Part shown: one piece after another, positions 48,439 through 55,735 of the stretch
How positions within the stretch are numbered: the first letter of the stretch is position 1
Layout of the letters: each line of letters begins with the position of its first letter
Source of the DNA: Geodermatophilus poikilotrophus
Lineage (GTDB): Bacteria; Actinomycetota; Actinomycetes; Mycobacteriales; Geodermatophilaceae
Direction: 5' to 3'
Assembly (NCBI RefSeq): GCF_900111455.1
Contig: NZ_FOIE01000001.1
Span: 917,731 to 981,730 of the forward strand
Length of the DNA: 64,000 bases
Notes under the pieces: generated by a model
The model's database searches: none
What the model saw: only the letters and a program-made list of their open reading frames with translations
What the model was told of the DNA's origin: nothing
Translations under genes and position numbers: made by a program

Positions 48439-48717
48439 TCACTCCTCGAAGAGCTCGACCAGTTCGTCGGGGGTGCCGGCCACGTGCAGCGGGACGACGG
48501 AGACCGTCCACGCGGGACGGCGCTCGTCGATGCCGATCGCGAGGTCCCAGGCGGCGCGGGCGGACAGCGGACCGAAGCACGCGTCGTCCCCGTCGTCGCT
48601 GAGCGCCACCTCGACCAGCCAGGTGTCGGAGAGGTCCGCGGCCAGCTCGGCGAAGTCCGGGTCGGTGCCGTCCTCGGGTTCCGGGGAGTCGGCCTGGACG
48701 GGGTAGATGAGCGCCAT
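48439..48717 (-). CDS. conserved small acidic protein, unknown function
   Basis: A 92-residue acidic cytoplasmic protein without a family I can name. The first third is Asp/Glu/Pro rich (SPEPEDGTDPDFAELAADLSD), the rest looks folded, with alternating hydrophobic residues (WLVEVALSDDG, WTVSVVPLHVAG) and a terminal ELVELFEE helix. GGAGG lies eight bases before the ATG. It follows the SDR gene by 25 bases and may be in the formamidase-SDR operon. Confidence 0.65.
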   Translation of the reverse strand: MALIYPVQADSPEPEDGTDPDFAELAADLSDTWLVEVALSDDGDDACFGPLSARAAWDLAIGIDERRPAWTVSVVPLHVAGTPDELVELFEE

Positions 48718-48742
48718 GGCTCAGCCTCCAAGAGTCGCCCGA

Positions 48743-49504
48743 TCAGAGTTGGATGCCGCGGGTGAGGGCACCGTCGACCACGAGGTTGGTGCCGGTCGTG
48801 AAGCTGGACACCGGGCTGGAGAGGAAGACGACGGCCTTGGCCATCTCCTCGGCCCTCCCCATCCGGCCGGTCGGGTTCAGCCCCAGCGAGTCGGCGAACA
48901 GCCCGGGGTCGCCGTTCTCGACGGCCTGCCAGAAGCCGCCCTCGAAGTAGGTGTTGCCGGGGGAGACGACGTTGGCGCGGACGCCCCGGCCGGCCAGCTG
49001 GAACGCCAGCCCCGAGACGTACCCGACGATGGCGGTCTTCATCGTCCCGTAGGGGCCGGCGGCGAAGTCGGCCTCCCGCCCGGAGACGCTGGAGATCGCG
49101 ACGATCGAGCCGCGCCCGCTGGCCTCCAGGTGCGGCAGCGCGGCCGTGGCCAGGCGCACCGTGCCCAACGAGTCGACCTCGAAGGAGGCGTACCAGTTCT
49201 CCTCCCCCGGGCCCGCGGCCAGGGCGCTGACGTTGGCCACGACGGCGTCCAGACCGCCGAGCCGGCCGGCGGCGGCCTCGACCCAGCCGGTCAGCGCGGG
49301 CCCGTCCCGCACGTCGAGCTGCACGCCGGCCGCGCGGCCGCCCCGCTCGGCGATCGCCTTCTCCGTCGCCTCGATCTCGGCGGCGTCGCGGGCGCAGAAC
49401 TCCACGACGGCGCCCTCGTCGACGAATGCCTCGACGATGGCCCGGCCGATGCCGCGGGTGCCCCCGGTGACGAGCACGCGGGAGCCGGTGAGCTGCAGGT
49501 CCAT
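48743..49504 (-). CDS. short-chain dehydrogenase/reductase
   Basis: A 253-residue classical SDR. Nucleotide motif TGGTRGIG (14-21), structural NVSAL in place of NNAG, catalytic Ser in AISSVSG, Tyr and Lys in YGTMK (Tyr-x3-Lys) and the C-terminal GTNLVVDGAL. Closest by eye to FabG-like 3-oxoacyl reductases; substrate unknown. GAGAGGAA precedes the ATG. Twenty-five bases downstream of the formamidase gene, same strand. Confidence 0.88.
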   Translation of the reverse strand: MDLQLTGSRVLVTGGTRGIGRAIVEAFVDEGAVVEFCARDAAEIEATEKAIAERGGRAAGVQLDVRDGPALTGWVEAAAGRLGGLDAVVANVSALAAGPGEENWYASFEVDSLGTVRLATAALPHLEASGRGSIVAISSVSGREADFAAGPYGTMKTAIVGYVSGLAFQLAGRGVRANVVSPGNTYFEGGFWQAVENGDPGLFADSLGLNPTGRMGRAEEMAKAVVFLSSPVSSFTTGTNLVVDGALTRGIQL

Positions 49505-49529
49505 GGGGTTCCTCTCGACGGGTGGCGGG

Positions 49530-50543
49530 TCAGCGGAGGGTCGCCGCTCGGCGGCGGAGGTCGTCGTGGAGGCCGCCGTAGGCGGCGGCCCGGGGCAGCA
49601 GCGACTTCCGGGCCTTCACCACGGTGCTGTAGTTCGCGTCGACGACGTTGGCGATCGGCACCTCGCTGATCTGCGTGAGCAGCTGGTAGGCGTCCATCGG
49701 GTGCAGGCCGTGGAGCTCGCCGAACCAGCGCACCAGCTCGACCTGCCCGATCCGCCAGGCGTCCTCGAGCGGGCGGCTGGAGCCGACCGTCATCCAGTGC
49801 GTGTCGTCCTCCAGGCGCGGCCATGCCGGGAAGGCTGCCGACGCGCCGCCCTTGACCAGCTCGACGAGGACCGTGGTGGTCATCGCCCCCTCGACGGCGG
49901 TGCCGCAGGCCTCCCCCTCGCCCTGGCGGTAGTGCCCGTCGCCGATCGAGAAGAGCGCGCCCTCGACGTTGACCCCGAGGTAGCAGGTGGTCCCGGGCCG
50001 CATCTGCGGGGTGTCCATGTTGCCGCCGAACCGCTCGGGCACCAGCGAGCTGCGCACCTCGCCGCCGGGCGGCGCGACACCGACCGTGCCCAGCATCGGC
50101 TCGACGGGCAGGGCGATCTCCAGGTCGGTGTGCTGCGCGGCGAAGGTCACCGTGTTGGCGGCCCGGTCCAGCTCGTAGATCCAGGTCGTGTCCGGCAGCG
50201 GGTCCTGCAGGGTGGCGACGCGGTCGGTGCTGGTCAGCCCGCCGAAGAACGGGATGGCGGCCGACGCGCCCCAGTCCCGCGCCGGTTCCATCGCGACGAA
50301 GTGCAGGGCCAGCGTGTCCCCGGGCTCGGCGCCCTCGACGTGGAAGGGGCCGGTCTGCGGGTTGACGAAGCGGAGGTCGACCTTCTCACTGGAGAGGTCG
50401 GAGGTCTTCTGCAGCGCGCCGCAGAACGCGTCGTCGGACCACACCCGCAGCGCCGTCCCCGGCCTGATCCGCATCAACGGGGCGACCCCGCCGAAGGTGA
50501 AGGCGTACTGCTCGAACGTGGGCGTGACCTCGACGACGTCCAT
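49530..50543 (-). CDS. acetamidase/formamidase family protein
   Basis: A 337-residue member of the FmdA/AmdA family, metal-dependent hydrolases of formamide or acetamide. Landmarks: PGTALRVWSDDAFCGALQ, EGAEPGDTLALHFVAMEP, DRAANTVTF, the core GVNVEGALFSIGDGHYRQGEGEACGTAVE with the acidic/His metal site, and the C-terminal MDAYQLLTQISEVPIANVVD. Likely releases ammonia from small amides; the actual substrate is not settled. ATG at 50543 is close behind a TAGGGT -10 and lacks a ribosome site. First gene of a short leftward run with the SDR. Confidence 0.88.
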   Translation of the reverse strand: MDVVEVTPTFEQYAFTFGGVAPLMRIRPGTALRVWSDDAFCGALQKTSDLSSEKVDLRFVNPQTGPFHVEGAEPGDTLALHFVAMEPARDWGASAAIPFFGGLTSTDRVATLQDPLPDTTWIYELDRAANTVTFAAQHTDLEIALPVEPMLGTVGVAPPGGEVRSSLVPERFGGNMDTPQMRPGTTCYLGVNVEGALFSIGDGHYRQGEGEACGTAVEGAMTTTVLVELVKGGASAAFPAWPRLEDDTHWMTVGSSRPLEDAWRIGQVELVRWFGELHGLHPMDAYQLLTQISEVPIANVVDANYSTVVKARKSLLPRAAAYGGLHDDLRRRAATLR

Positions 50544-50548
50544 GGCGC

Positions 50549-50554
50549 ACCCTA
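50549..50554 (-). promoter_or_regulatory. -10 of the formamidase gene
   Basis: Minus-strand TAGGGT five bases before the ATG; leaderless start likely. Confidence 0.4.
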
Positions 50555-50595
50555 GGGACGCGCGGCCGGGGGCGGCAACGCGGGCGACCGGCTGC

Positions 50596-52605
50596 TCAGT
50601 CCAGCCGGGTCGCCCGCACGGTCAGCGGCTCCCGGCCGTCGTCGTCGCCCGGCGCGGCTGCCGGGTGCCCGTCCTCACCCGGCAGGTCCTCGTCGGGGGT
50701 GACCGGCAGCCAGCGCGCCCACCAGCGCAGCAGGTGCTCCAGCCGGGCCTGCCGGTGCCCGGGCCGGCCGGTGCGGCCCAGGTCGGAGCCCTCGCCGGGG
50801 AACAGGAGCAGCTCCGCCGGCACGCCGCGGCGCTTGAGCTCGGCGTACAGCCGCACGCCCTGGTCGGCCGGGAACCGCCGGTCGTCCTCGCCGTGCACCA
50901 CCAGGGTCGGCGTGGTGAGGTCCGCGGCCCGGGCCGGCGGGTCCGCGCCGAGGTACTGGTCGACGAACCACCAGCCGACGTCCGAGGAGCCGAGGAGACC
51001 GGCCGGGTCGGTGAGCGCCCCCTCGACGACGGCGGCGGCGAACAGCGTCGTCCGCCCGGTCAGCACGGTCGCCAGCCACCCGCCGTAGCCGAGGCCCATC
51101 ACCCCGACCCGCTCCGGGTCGAGTGCCGGATCCGCCAGCACGGCGTCGAGGAAGGCGAGGACGTCGTCGGCGTCCACGGTGCCGCCCGCGCCGCGCACCG
51201 CCCGGGCGTGCGCCTGCCCGTGGCCCGCCGAGCCCCGCGGGTCGCAGCGGACGACGGCGTAACCGGCGGACACCAGCGTCTGGGTGTCCACCGACAGCGA
51301 CCAGCCGTCCTGGCGGTGCGGCCCGTCGTGCAGCGACAGCAGCACCGGGTGCGGTCCGGGGCCGTCCGGGAGGGTGACCCGCCCGTGCACCTCGGCGCCG
51401 TCGGGCGCGGGAGCGGTGCGCTCCTCGGACCGGCGCAGCGCCCCCGTGGTGGCCAGGCCGCGACCGAAGGCGGTGAGCAGCCGCCGTCGGCCCGGCGTGA
51501 CGGCGACCAGCTCACCGGCCGAGCGGTCGTGCCCGACGGTCGCGACGACGACCCCGCCGGCCGCCGCCAGTCCGTGCACGGTGAACGGCCCGTCGACCAG
51601 CGCTTCCGGCGGCCCGCCGTCCAGCGGCACGCGCAGCAGCTCGACGGCGCCGCGCCGCTGCACGCCGAGGTGGGCCGCTCCCCCGGCCAGCACGGTCGCC
51701 GACGTCCTGTCGCCGCGGTCGGTGGACGCGGGGTCGAGCACCGGCTGGGGCGCGCCGCCGGCGACCGGCACGCGGCACAGCGTGGCGCCGCGACCCGCGA
51801 CGTCCAGCCCGTCGGGGCCCAGGTCCAGGCGGGCGGTCAGCCAGATCCAGCCGCCGGAGGGGTCGTACGCGGGCAGCGAGCAGTCCGCGCGGCCGTCGGT
51901 GACCCGGCGCAGCGCCCCGCCCGCCGCCGGGACGGCGTAGACGTCGCGCACCAGGTCCCGGTCGGCGCGCGCGTGCCGGGCGGAGACGAAGGCCAGCTCG
52001 GCGCCGTCCGGGCTCCACGTGACGTCGGCGTCGTCGGCGGCGCCGTCGGTGACCTGCCGGGGCCGCGGCAGCGGCGCCCCGTCGTCCTCCGTGCCGAGCG
52101 GCAGGTCGAGGACGAAGACGTGGCTGTGCCGGTCGGTGACGACCCCGACGCCGTCGGCGTGCCAGCGCAGCGTGGTGACCAGCCAGGGCGGCTGCCCGGC
52201 GCGGTCGGCGCCGGAGCGGTCCACCTCGGGCACGCGCGCGGTGTAGGCGAGCCGGCGGGCGTCCGGTGACCAGACCGGCCGGCCCGCGCCCAGCGGGTGA
52301 CCGGGGAGCCGCCGCGGCGCGCCGCCGGCCGTGGGCAGCAGGTGCAGCTGCGGCGGCCCACCGGGCTCGGCGCCCCGGTAGGCCAGCCAGCGGCCGTCCG
52401 GGGAGAACACCGGGTCGGTGTCGCACCACCCGGAGGTCAGCGGGCGGGGCGGCGCCGAGCCGTCGGTGGGCACGGCCCACAGCCGGCTGCGTTCGGCGTC
52501 GTCCCCGAGGTCGGGCCGGCCGACCGCGACGACGGCCATGCGCCCGTCCGGGGAGACCGTGGGGACGCCGGGGGTGCGCAGCAGTGCCAGGTCGTCAGGA
52601 CGCAC
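50596..52605 (-). CDS. S9 prolyl-oligopeptidase-like protein, catalytic residues missing
   Basis: A 669-residue protein with an N-terminal seven-blade propeller (residues about 1-400, with VSPDGRMAVVAV, FSPDGRWLAY, WSPDARRLAY, WSPDGAELAFV units) and a C-terminal alpha/beta hydrolase domain (about 420-640). In active S9 peptidases the nucleophile elbow is GxSxGG; here it reads MGLGYGGWL with Gly506 in the Ser place. The catalytic Asp575 (HGEDDRRFP) remains but the His of EGHxL is Ser607 (EGSDLG). It is therefore likely a pseudo-peptidase, possibly a binding protein. GTG at 52605; 27 bases downstream of terC. Confidence 0.88.
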   Translation of the reverse strand: MRPDDLALLRTPGVPTVSPDGRMAVVAVGRPDLGDDAERSRLWAVPTDGSAPPRPLTSGWCDTDPVFSPDGRWLAYRGAEPGGPPQLHLLPTAGGAPRRLPGHPLGAGRPVWSPDARRLAYTARVPEVDRSGADRAGQPPWLVTTLRWHADGVGVVTDRHSHVFVLDLPLGTEDDGAPLPRPRQVTDGAADDADVTWSPDGAELAFVSARHARADRDLVRDVYAVPAAGGALRRVTDGRADCSLPAYDPSGGWIWLTARLDLGPDGLDVAGRGATLCRVPVAGGAPQPVLDPASTDRGDRTSATVLAGGAAHLGVQRRGAVELLRVPLDGGPPEALVDGPFTVHGLAAAGGVVVATVGHDRSAGELVAVTPGRRRLLTAFGRGLATTGALRRSEERTAPAPDGAEVHGRVTLPDGPGPHPVLLSLHDGPHRQDGWSLSVDTQTLVSAGYAVVRCDPRGSAGHGQAHARAVRGAGGTVDADDVLAFLDAVLADPALDPERVGVMGLGYGGWLATVLTGRTTLFAAAVVEGALTDPAGLLGSSDVGWWFVDQYLGADPPARAADLTTPTLVVHGEDDRRFPADQGVRLYAELKRRGVPAELLLFPGEGSDLGRTGRPGHRQARLEHLLRWWARWLPVTPDEDLPGEDGHPAAAPGDDDGREPLTVRATRLD

Positions 52606-52632
52606 GGTCGTCGCGGTCGGCGGACCCGCCGC

Positions 52633-53742
52633 TCAGGAGCGGCGGGTGTCCTCCTCGTCGGCCTCCGCGGCGAGCCGTGCCTCGGCCCTGGCCGCGGCCG
52701 CCGGACCACCCGTGGCGACGGACTCGGCGGTCTCCGGCGCGACGTCGGGAGCGCCCAGGGACGACTCCTCCTCCGGCAGCTGTCCCCGGGTCTTCAGCAG
52801 GCTGGCGACCGTGGCGACGAGCAGGACGCCGAGGATGATGGACAGCGACAGCCAGATCGGGATCGTCGGGACAGCATCCACGTGCTCGCCGCCGTTGATG
52901 AACGGCAGGTTGTTCTCGTGCAGCGCCTCGAGGATCAGCTTGACGCCGATGAAGGCGAGGATGACGGCCAGGCCCAGCGAGAGGTAGACCAGCCGCTTGA
53001 GCAGGCCGCCGAGCAGGAAGTACAGCTGCCGGAGCCCCATGAGCGCGAAGACGTTCGCGGTGAAGACGATGAACGGCTCCCGGGTGAGGCCGAAGATCGC
53101 CGGGATGCTGTCCAGCGCGAAGAGCAGGTCCGTCGTCCCCAGGGCGAGGAAGACGATGACCATCGGCGTCCAGAGCTTCTTGCCGTTCTGCGTGACGCGG
53201 ACCTTCGCGCCCTGGAAGTCGTCGGTCATCGGCAGGACCCGGCGCATCCGCCGGATGAAGGCGTTCTCCTCGTAGTCCTCGTCCTCGCCGCGGTGCCGGA
53301 CCAGGTTGATCGCGGTGTACACGAGGAAGGCGCCGAAGATGTAGAAGACCCAGATGAACCGCTCGATCACCGCGGCGCCGAGCAGGATGAAGATCCCGCG
53401 CAGGACCAGGGCGATGATGATGCCCACCATCAGGGCCTCCTGCTGCAGGTGCCGCGGCACCCGGAAGCGGGCCATGATGATCACGAAGACGAACAGGTTG
53501 TCGACCGAGAGCGAGTACTCGGTCAGCCAGCCGGCGTAGAACTCGGTCGCGTACGTGCCGTTGGTGAAGCTCAGCAGCAGCAGCCCGAACAGCAGGGCGA
53601 GCGCCACGTAGAAGCTCACCCAGATGCTCGCCTCCTTCACGGAGGGCTCGTGCGGGCGGCGGGCGACGATGGCGAGGTCGGCGAGCAGCAGGACGGTGAG
53701 CCCCACGAACGTCGAGACCTCGAACCAGACGGGGAGTTCCAT
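52633..53742 (-). CDS. TerC family membrane protein (first of two)
   Basis: A 369-residue integral membrane protein of the TerC family, about nine helices. Members such as Alx and YkoY have been tied to manganese handling and tellurite resistance. Conserved acidic motifs lie in the membrane: SLSVDNLFVFVIIM (about 77-90) and FALDSIPAIFGLT (about 205-217), also ENNLPFINGGEHV. The C-terminal 60 residues are an acidic tail. GGAGGAA is well placed before the ATG. A yybP-ykoY-type leader precedes it. The paralogue 345 bases upstream shares the core and the same leader. Confidence 0.92.
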   Translation of the reverse strand: MELPVWFEVSTFVGLTVLLLADLAIVARRPHEPSVKEASIWVSFYVALALLFGLLLLSFTNGTYATEFYAGWLTEYSLSVDNLFVFVIIMARFRVPRHLQQEALMVGIIIALVLRGIFILLGAAVIERFIWVFYIFGAFLVYTAINLVRHRGEDEDYEENAFIRRMRRVLPMTDDFQGAKVRVTQNGKKLWTPMVIVFLALGTTDLLFALDSIPAIFGLTREPFIVFTANVFALMGLRQLYFLLGGLLKRLVYLSLGLAVILAFIGVKLILEALHENNLPFINGGEHVDAVPTIPIWLSLSIILGVLLVATVASLLKTRGQLPEEESSLGAPDVAPETAESVATGGPAAAARAEARLAAEADEEDTRRS

Positions 53743-53771
53743 GCGGCGGTTTCCTCCGGGGACAGGCAGAT

Positions 53772-53884
53772 GTCAGCACCGGAGGTCTCTCCCACCGCCG
53801 GCCGGGAGGGCCGACGATCGGCAGCACCGGAGGCCATGGGACCTCGTGATGACGACACTGCCGCGGGGGGATACTCCCCTCCAT
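53772..53884 (-). promoter_or_regulatory. yybP-ykoY-type manganese riboswitch for first terC
   Basis: On the minus strand: GGAGGGGAGTATCCCC, then GCGGCAGTGTCGTCATCACG and finally GGGAGAGACCTCCGG. The GGGGAGTA block and the GAGAGACC block match the conserved halves of the aptamer, which binds manganese and is known from terC/alx leaders. It ends about 30 bases before the ATG, so control of translation or termination is possible. A TACGGT -10 lies further upstream (about 53949-53954). Confidence 0.75.
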
Positions 53885-53986
53885 CCAACGACCCCCGGAC
53901 CGGCGCAGCCGTCACCGGCTGCGGCCTGCTGGAGCCGCGGCGCTCACCGTACCTGCCCGCCGGTCGACCTTCGACGCGACGTCTCA

Positions 53987-54002
53987 AGTGTTCTTAGTGT
54001 TC
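53987..54002. repeat. short direct repeat upstream of first terC
   Basis: AGTGTTC-TT-AGTGTTC, two heptamers with two bases between, in the gap between the terC genes and outside the riboswitch. A possible regulator site, or chance. Confidence 0.3.
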
Positions 54003-54041
54003 GCGGCTCCACCGCCGCCGGCCCGGCCGCGCGCGGCACCG

Positions 54042-54072
54042 GGCCCGCCCTCGGGGAGGACGGGCCCGGCGT
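54042..54072 (-). terminator. hairpin terminator after second terC
   Basis: Perfect nine-base-pair stem CCGGGCCCG / CGGGCCCGG with a 13-base loop, 16 bases after the stop. It would stop the upstream transcript before the second riboswitch unit. Confidence 0.6.
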
Positions 54073-54087
54073 GGGGAGTGCCGCAGG

Positions 54088-55251
54088 TCAGCCGCGGGAG
54101 CGGGTCGACCCGGTGGCGGCGTGCTCGGCGGCGTCGGTGACCGGCGCGTCGTGCGGCGAGGGCGGGGCGTCGCCGGGACGGCGCGCGTGCGGGTCGCGGT
54201 CGCCGGGCCCCTGAGCCAGCAGACCCTCGGAGTCGGCCGCCGCGTCCCCGGCCTCGGTGGGCGACTCGACGCCGCGGGCCGCGTCACGCCGGTTCTTCAG
54301 CAGGCTCGCCACCGTGGTCACCACGAGCGTGACCAGGATGACGCTCAGCGACAGCGACGTGGGCACCTCGGGGATCACCGTGACGTGCTCGCCGCCGTTG
54401 ATGAACGGCAGCTCGTTCTCGTGCAGCGCGTGGATGAGCAGCTTCACGCCGATGAAGCCGAGGATGACGGCCAGGCCGTAGGCCAGGTAGACCAGCCGGT
54501 CGAGCAGGCCGTCGATGAGGAAGAACAGCTGCCGCAGGCCCAGCAGCGCGAAGGCGTTGGCGGTGAAGACCAGGTAGGTCTCCTGGGTCAGCCCGAAGAT
54601 CGCCGGGATGGAGTCGACGGCGAAGAGGATGTCGGCGCTGGCGATGGCGACCAGGGCGATGGCCAGCGGGGTGATGTGCCGCCGGCCCCGGATGGTCGTG
54701 ACCATCTTGTCGGAGTGGTACTCGTCCGTGGTCGGGAAGACCTTGCGGGCCAGCCGCAGTGCGACGTTCTCCTTGAAGTCCTCGTCGTGCGAGTGTCCGC
54801 CGCTCCTCGCCTGCGCCCACGCGGTCCAGATGAGGAAGCCGCCGAAGACGTAGAAGATCCAGCTGAACTGCTCGATGGCCGCGGCGCCGACGAAGATGAA
54901 GACCGTCCGCAGCACCAGGGCGAAGGCGATGCCGAACAGCAGCACCTTCTGCTGCAGCTCCCGCGGCACGGCGAAGCTGGCCATGATCAGCACGAAGACG
55001 AACAGGTTGTCCACCGAGAGGCTCTTCTCGGTGATGTAGCCGGCGAAGTACTCACCGGCGTACTGACCGCCGGAGAACCACAGGACCAGCAGGCCGAAGA
55101 CCACGGCGATGCCGACGTAGACCGCCGACCAGACGGCCGATTCGCGCAGTGTCGGTGCGTGCGGCGTGCGCACGTGACCGACGAAGTCGAACAAGAGCAT
55201 CCCGACGATCGCGGCGATCGTCAGAGCCCACACCCAGAAGGGCACGTCCAA
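54088..55251 (-). CDS. TerC family membrane protein (second of two)
   Basis: A TerC paralogue of 387 residues sharing membrane motifs with the 52633 gene: SLSVDNLFVFVLIM, FAVDSIPAIFGLT and ENELPFINGGEHV. The intracellular loop is longer (SGGHSHDEDFKENV) and the C-terminal tail is acidic and Pro-rich. Start: a TTG at 55251 has GGAGG eight bases ahead and is preferred; the GTG two codons later is the alternative, while the long open frame upstream runs through the riboswitch and is not coding. Tandem duplication with separate control by the same type of RNA is the notable feature. Confidence 0.9.
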   Translation of the reverse strand: MDVPFWVWALTIAAIVGMLLFDFVGHVRTPHAPTLRESAVWSAVYVGIAVVFGLLVLWFSGGQYAGEYFAGYITEKSLSVDNLFVFVLIMASFAVPRELQQKVLLFGIAFALVLRTVFIFVGAAAIEQFSWIFYVFGGFLIWTAWAQARSGGHSHDEDFKENVALRLARKVFPTTDEYHSDKMVTTIRGRRHITPLAIALVAIASADILFAVDSIPAIFGLTQETYLVFTANAFALLGLRQLFFLIDGLLDRLVYLAYGLAVILGFIGVKLLIHALHENELPFINGGEHVTVIPEVPTSLSLSVILVTLVVTTVASLLKNRRDAARGVESPTEAGDAAADSEGLLAQGPGDRDPHARRPGDAPPSPHDAPVTDAAEHAATGSTRSRG

Positions 55252-55293
55252 GGCAGGTACCTCCGGTGACTCGGCGGCGCGCACGGCGCCGCA

Positions 55294-55403
55294 GTGTCGG
55301 ACCTGAGGTCTCTCCCGCCCCCTCACCCTCGAGGTGGCCGACGGCGCCGGGGGTCCATCGGGACTCCGTACTGACGACACCGCCGCGGGGGATACTCCCC
55401 TCC
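55294..55403 (-). promoter_or_regulatory. yybP-ykoY-type manganese riboswitch for second terC
   Basis: Minus-strand GGAGGGGAGTATCCCC, GCGGCGGTGTCGTCAGTACG and GCGGGAGAGACCTCAGG, the same blocks as in the first terC leader, with a different variable stem between. It ends about 40 bases before the TTG start. Confidence 0.75.
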
Positions 55404-55456
55404 ACGTGACCGCCGACGCCGACCCTCGCGGGGCCGCCGTCGAGCGGGTTACTTCC

Positions 55457-55488
55457 CCAGTGACGCTACCGGGATGCGCGCTGTTCCC
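55457..55488 (-). promoter_or_regulatory. candidate promoter upstream of the second terC riboswitch
   Basis: Minus strand: GGGAACAGCGCGCATCCCGG followed by TAGCGTCACT. GGAAC with CGTC 17 bases later resembles ECF-sigma promoters; TAGCGT alone would serve a vegetative sigma. Either start would give a leader containing the whole riboswitch. Confidence 0.35.
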
Positions 55489-55554
55489 GGGATGAGAACT
55501 CGTTCATCTGGGCGTGACCTGACCCACACGCCCCATCACGGCTCCTGGCGCGGT

Positions 55555-55735
55555 GGGAGCGGGGGCGTCCCTGCAGCTCCTCGGTCCCGTCCGGGCCTGC
55601 GAGAGGTGGGGCAGAGCGGCCGCCACGAGACCCCGTCCGGCGGCTCGCCGCGAGCCTGCGTGCGGCGAGGAGGACGGGTGGCCCCCTGCAGGGTCCCGCC
55701 GTGAGCTCGCGAGTGGCGGGGCAGGGGATCCTCCC
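55555..55735 (-). repeat. three tandem palindromic repeats after uvrB
   Basis: In uvrB direction: a first copy directly after the TGA (arms CCCCTGC and GCAGGGG, core with CTCGCGAGCTCACGGCGGG), a second with ACGCAGGCTCGCGGCG, and a third with TCTCGCAGGCCCGG and a decayed arm. The gap between second terC and uvrB (484 bases) thus holds these repeats, a promoter and a riboswitch. Confidence 0.75.
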
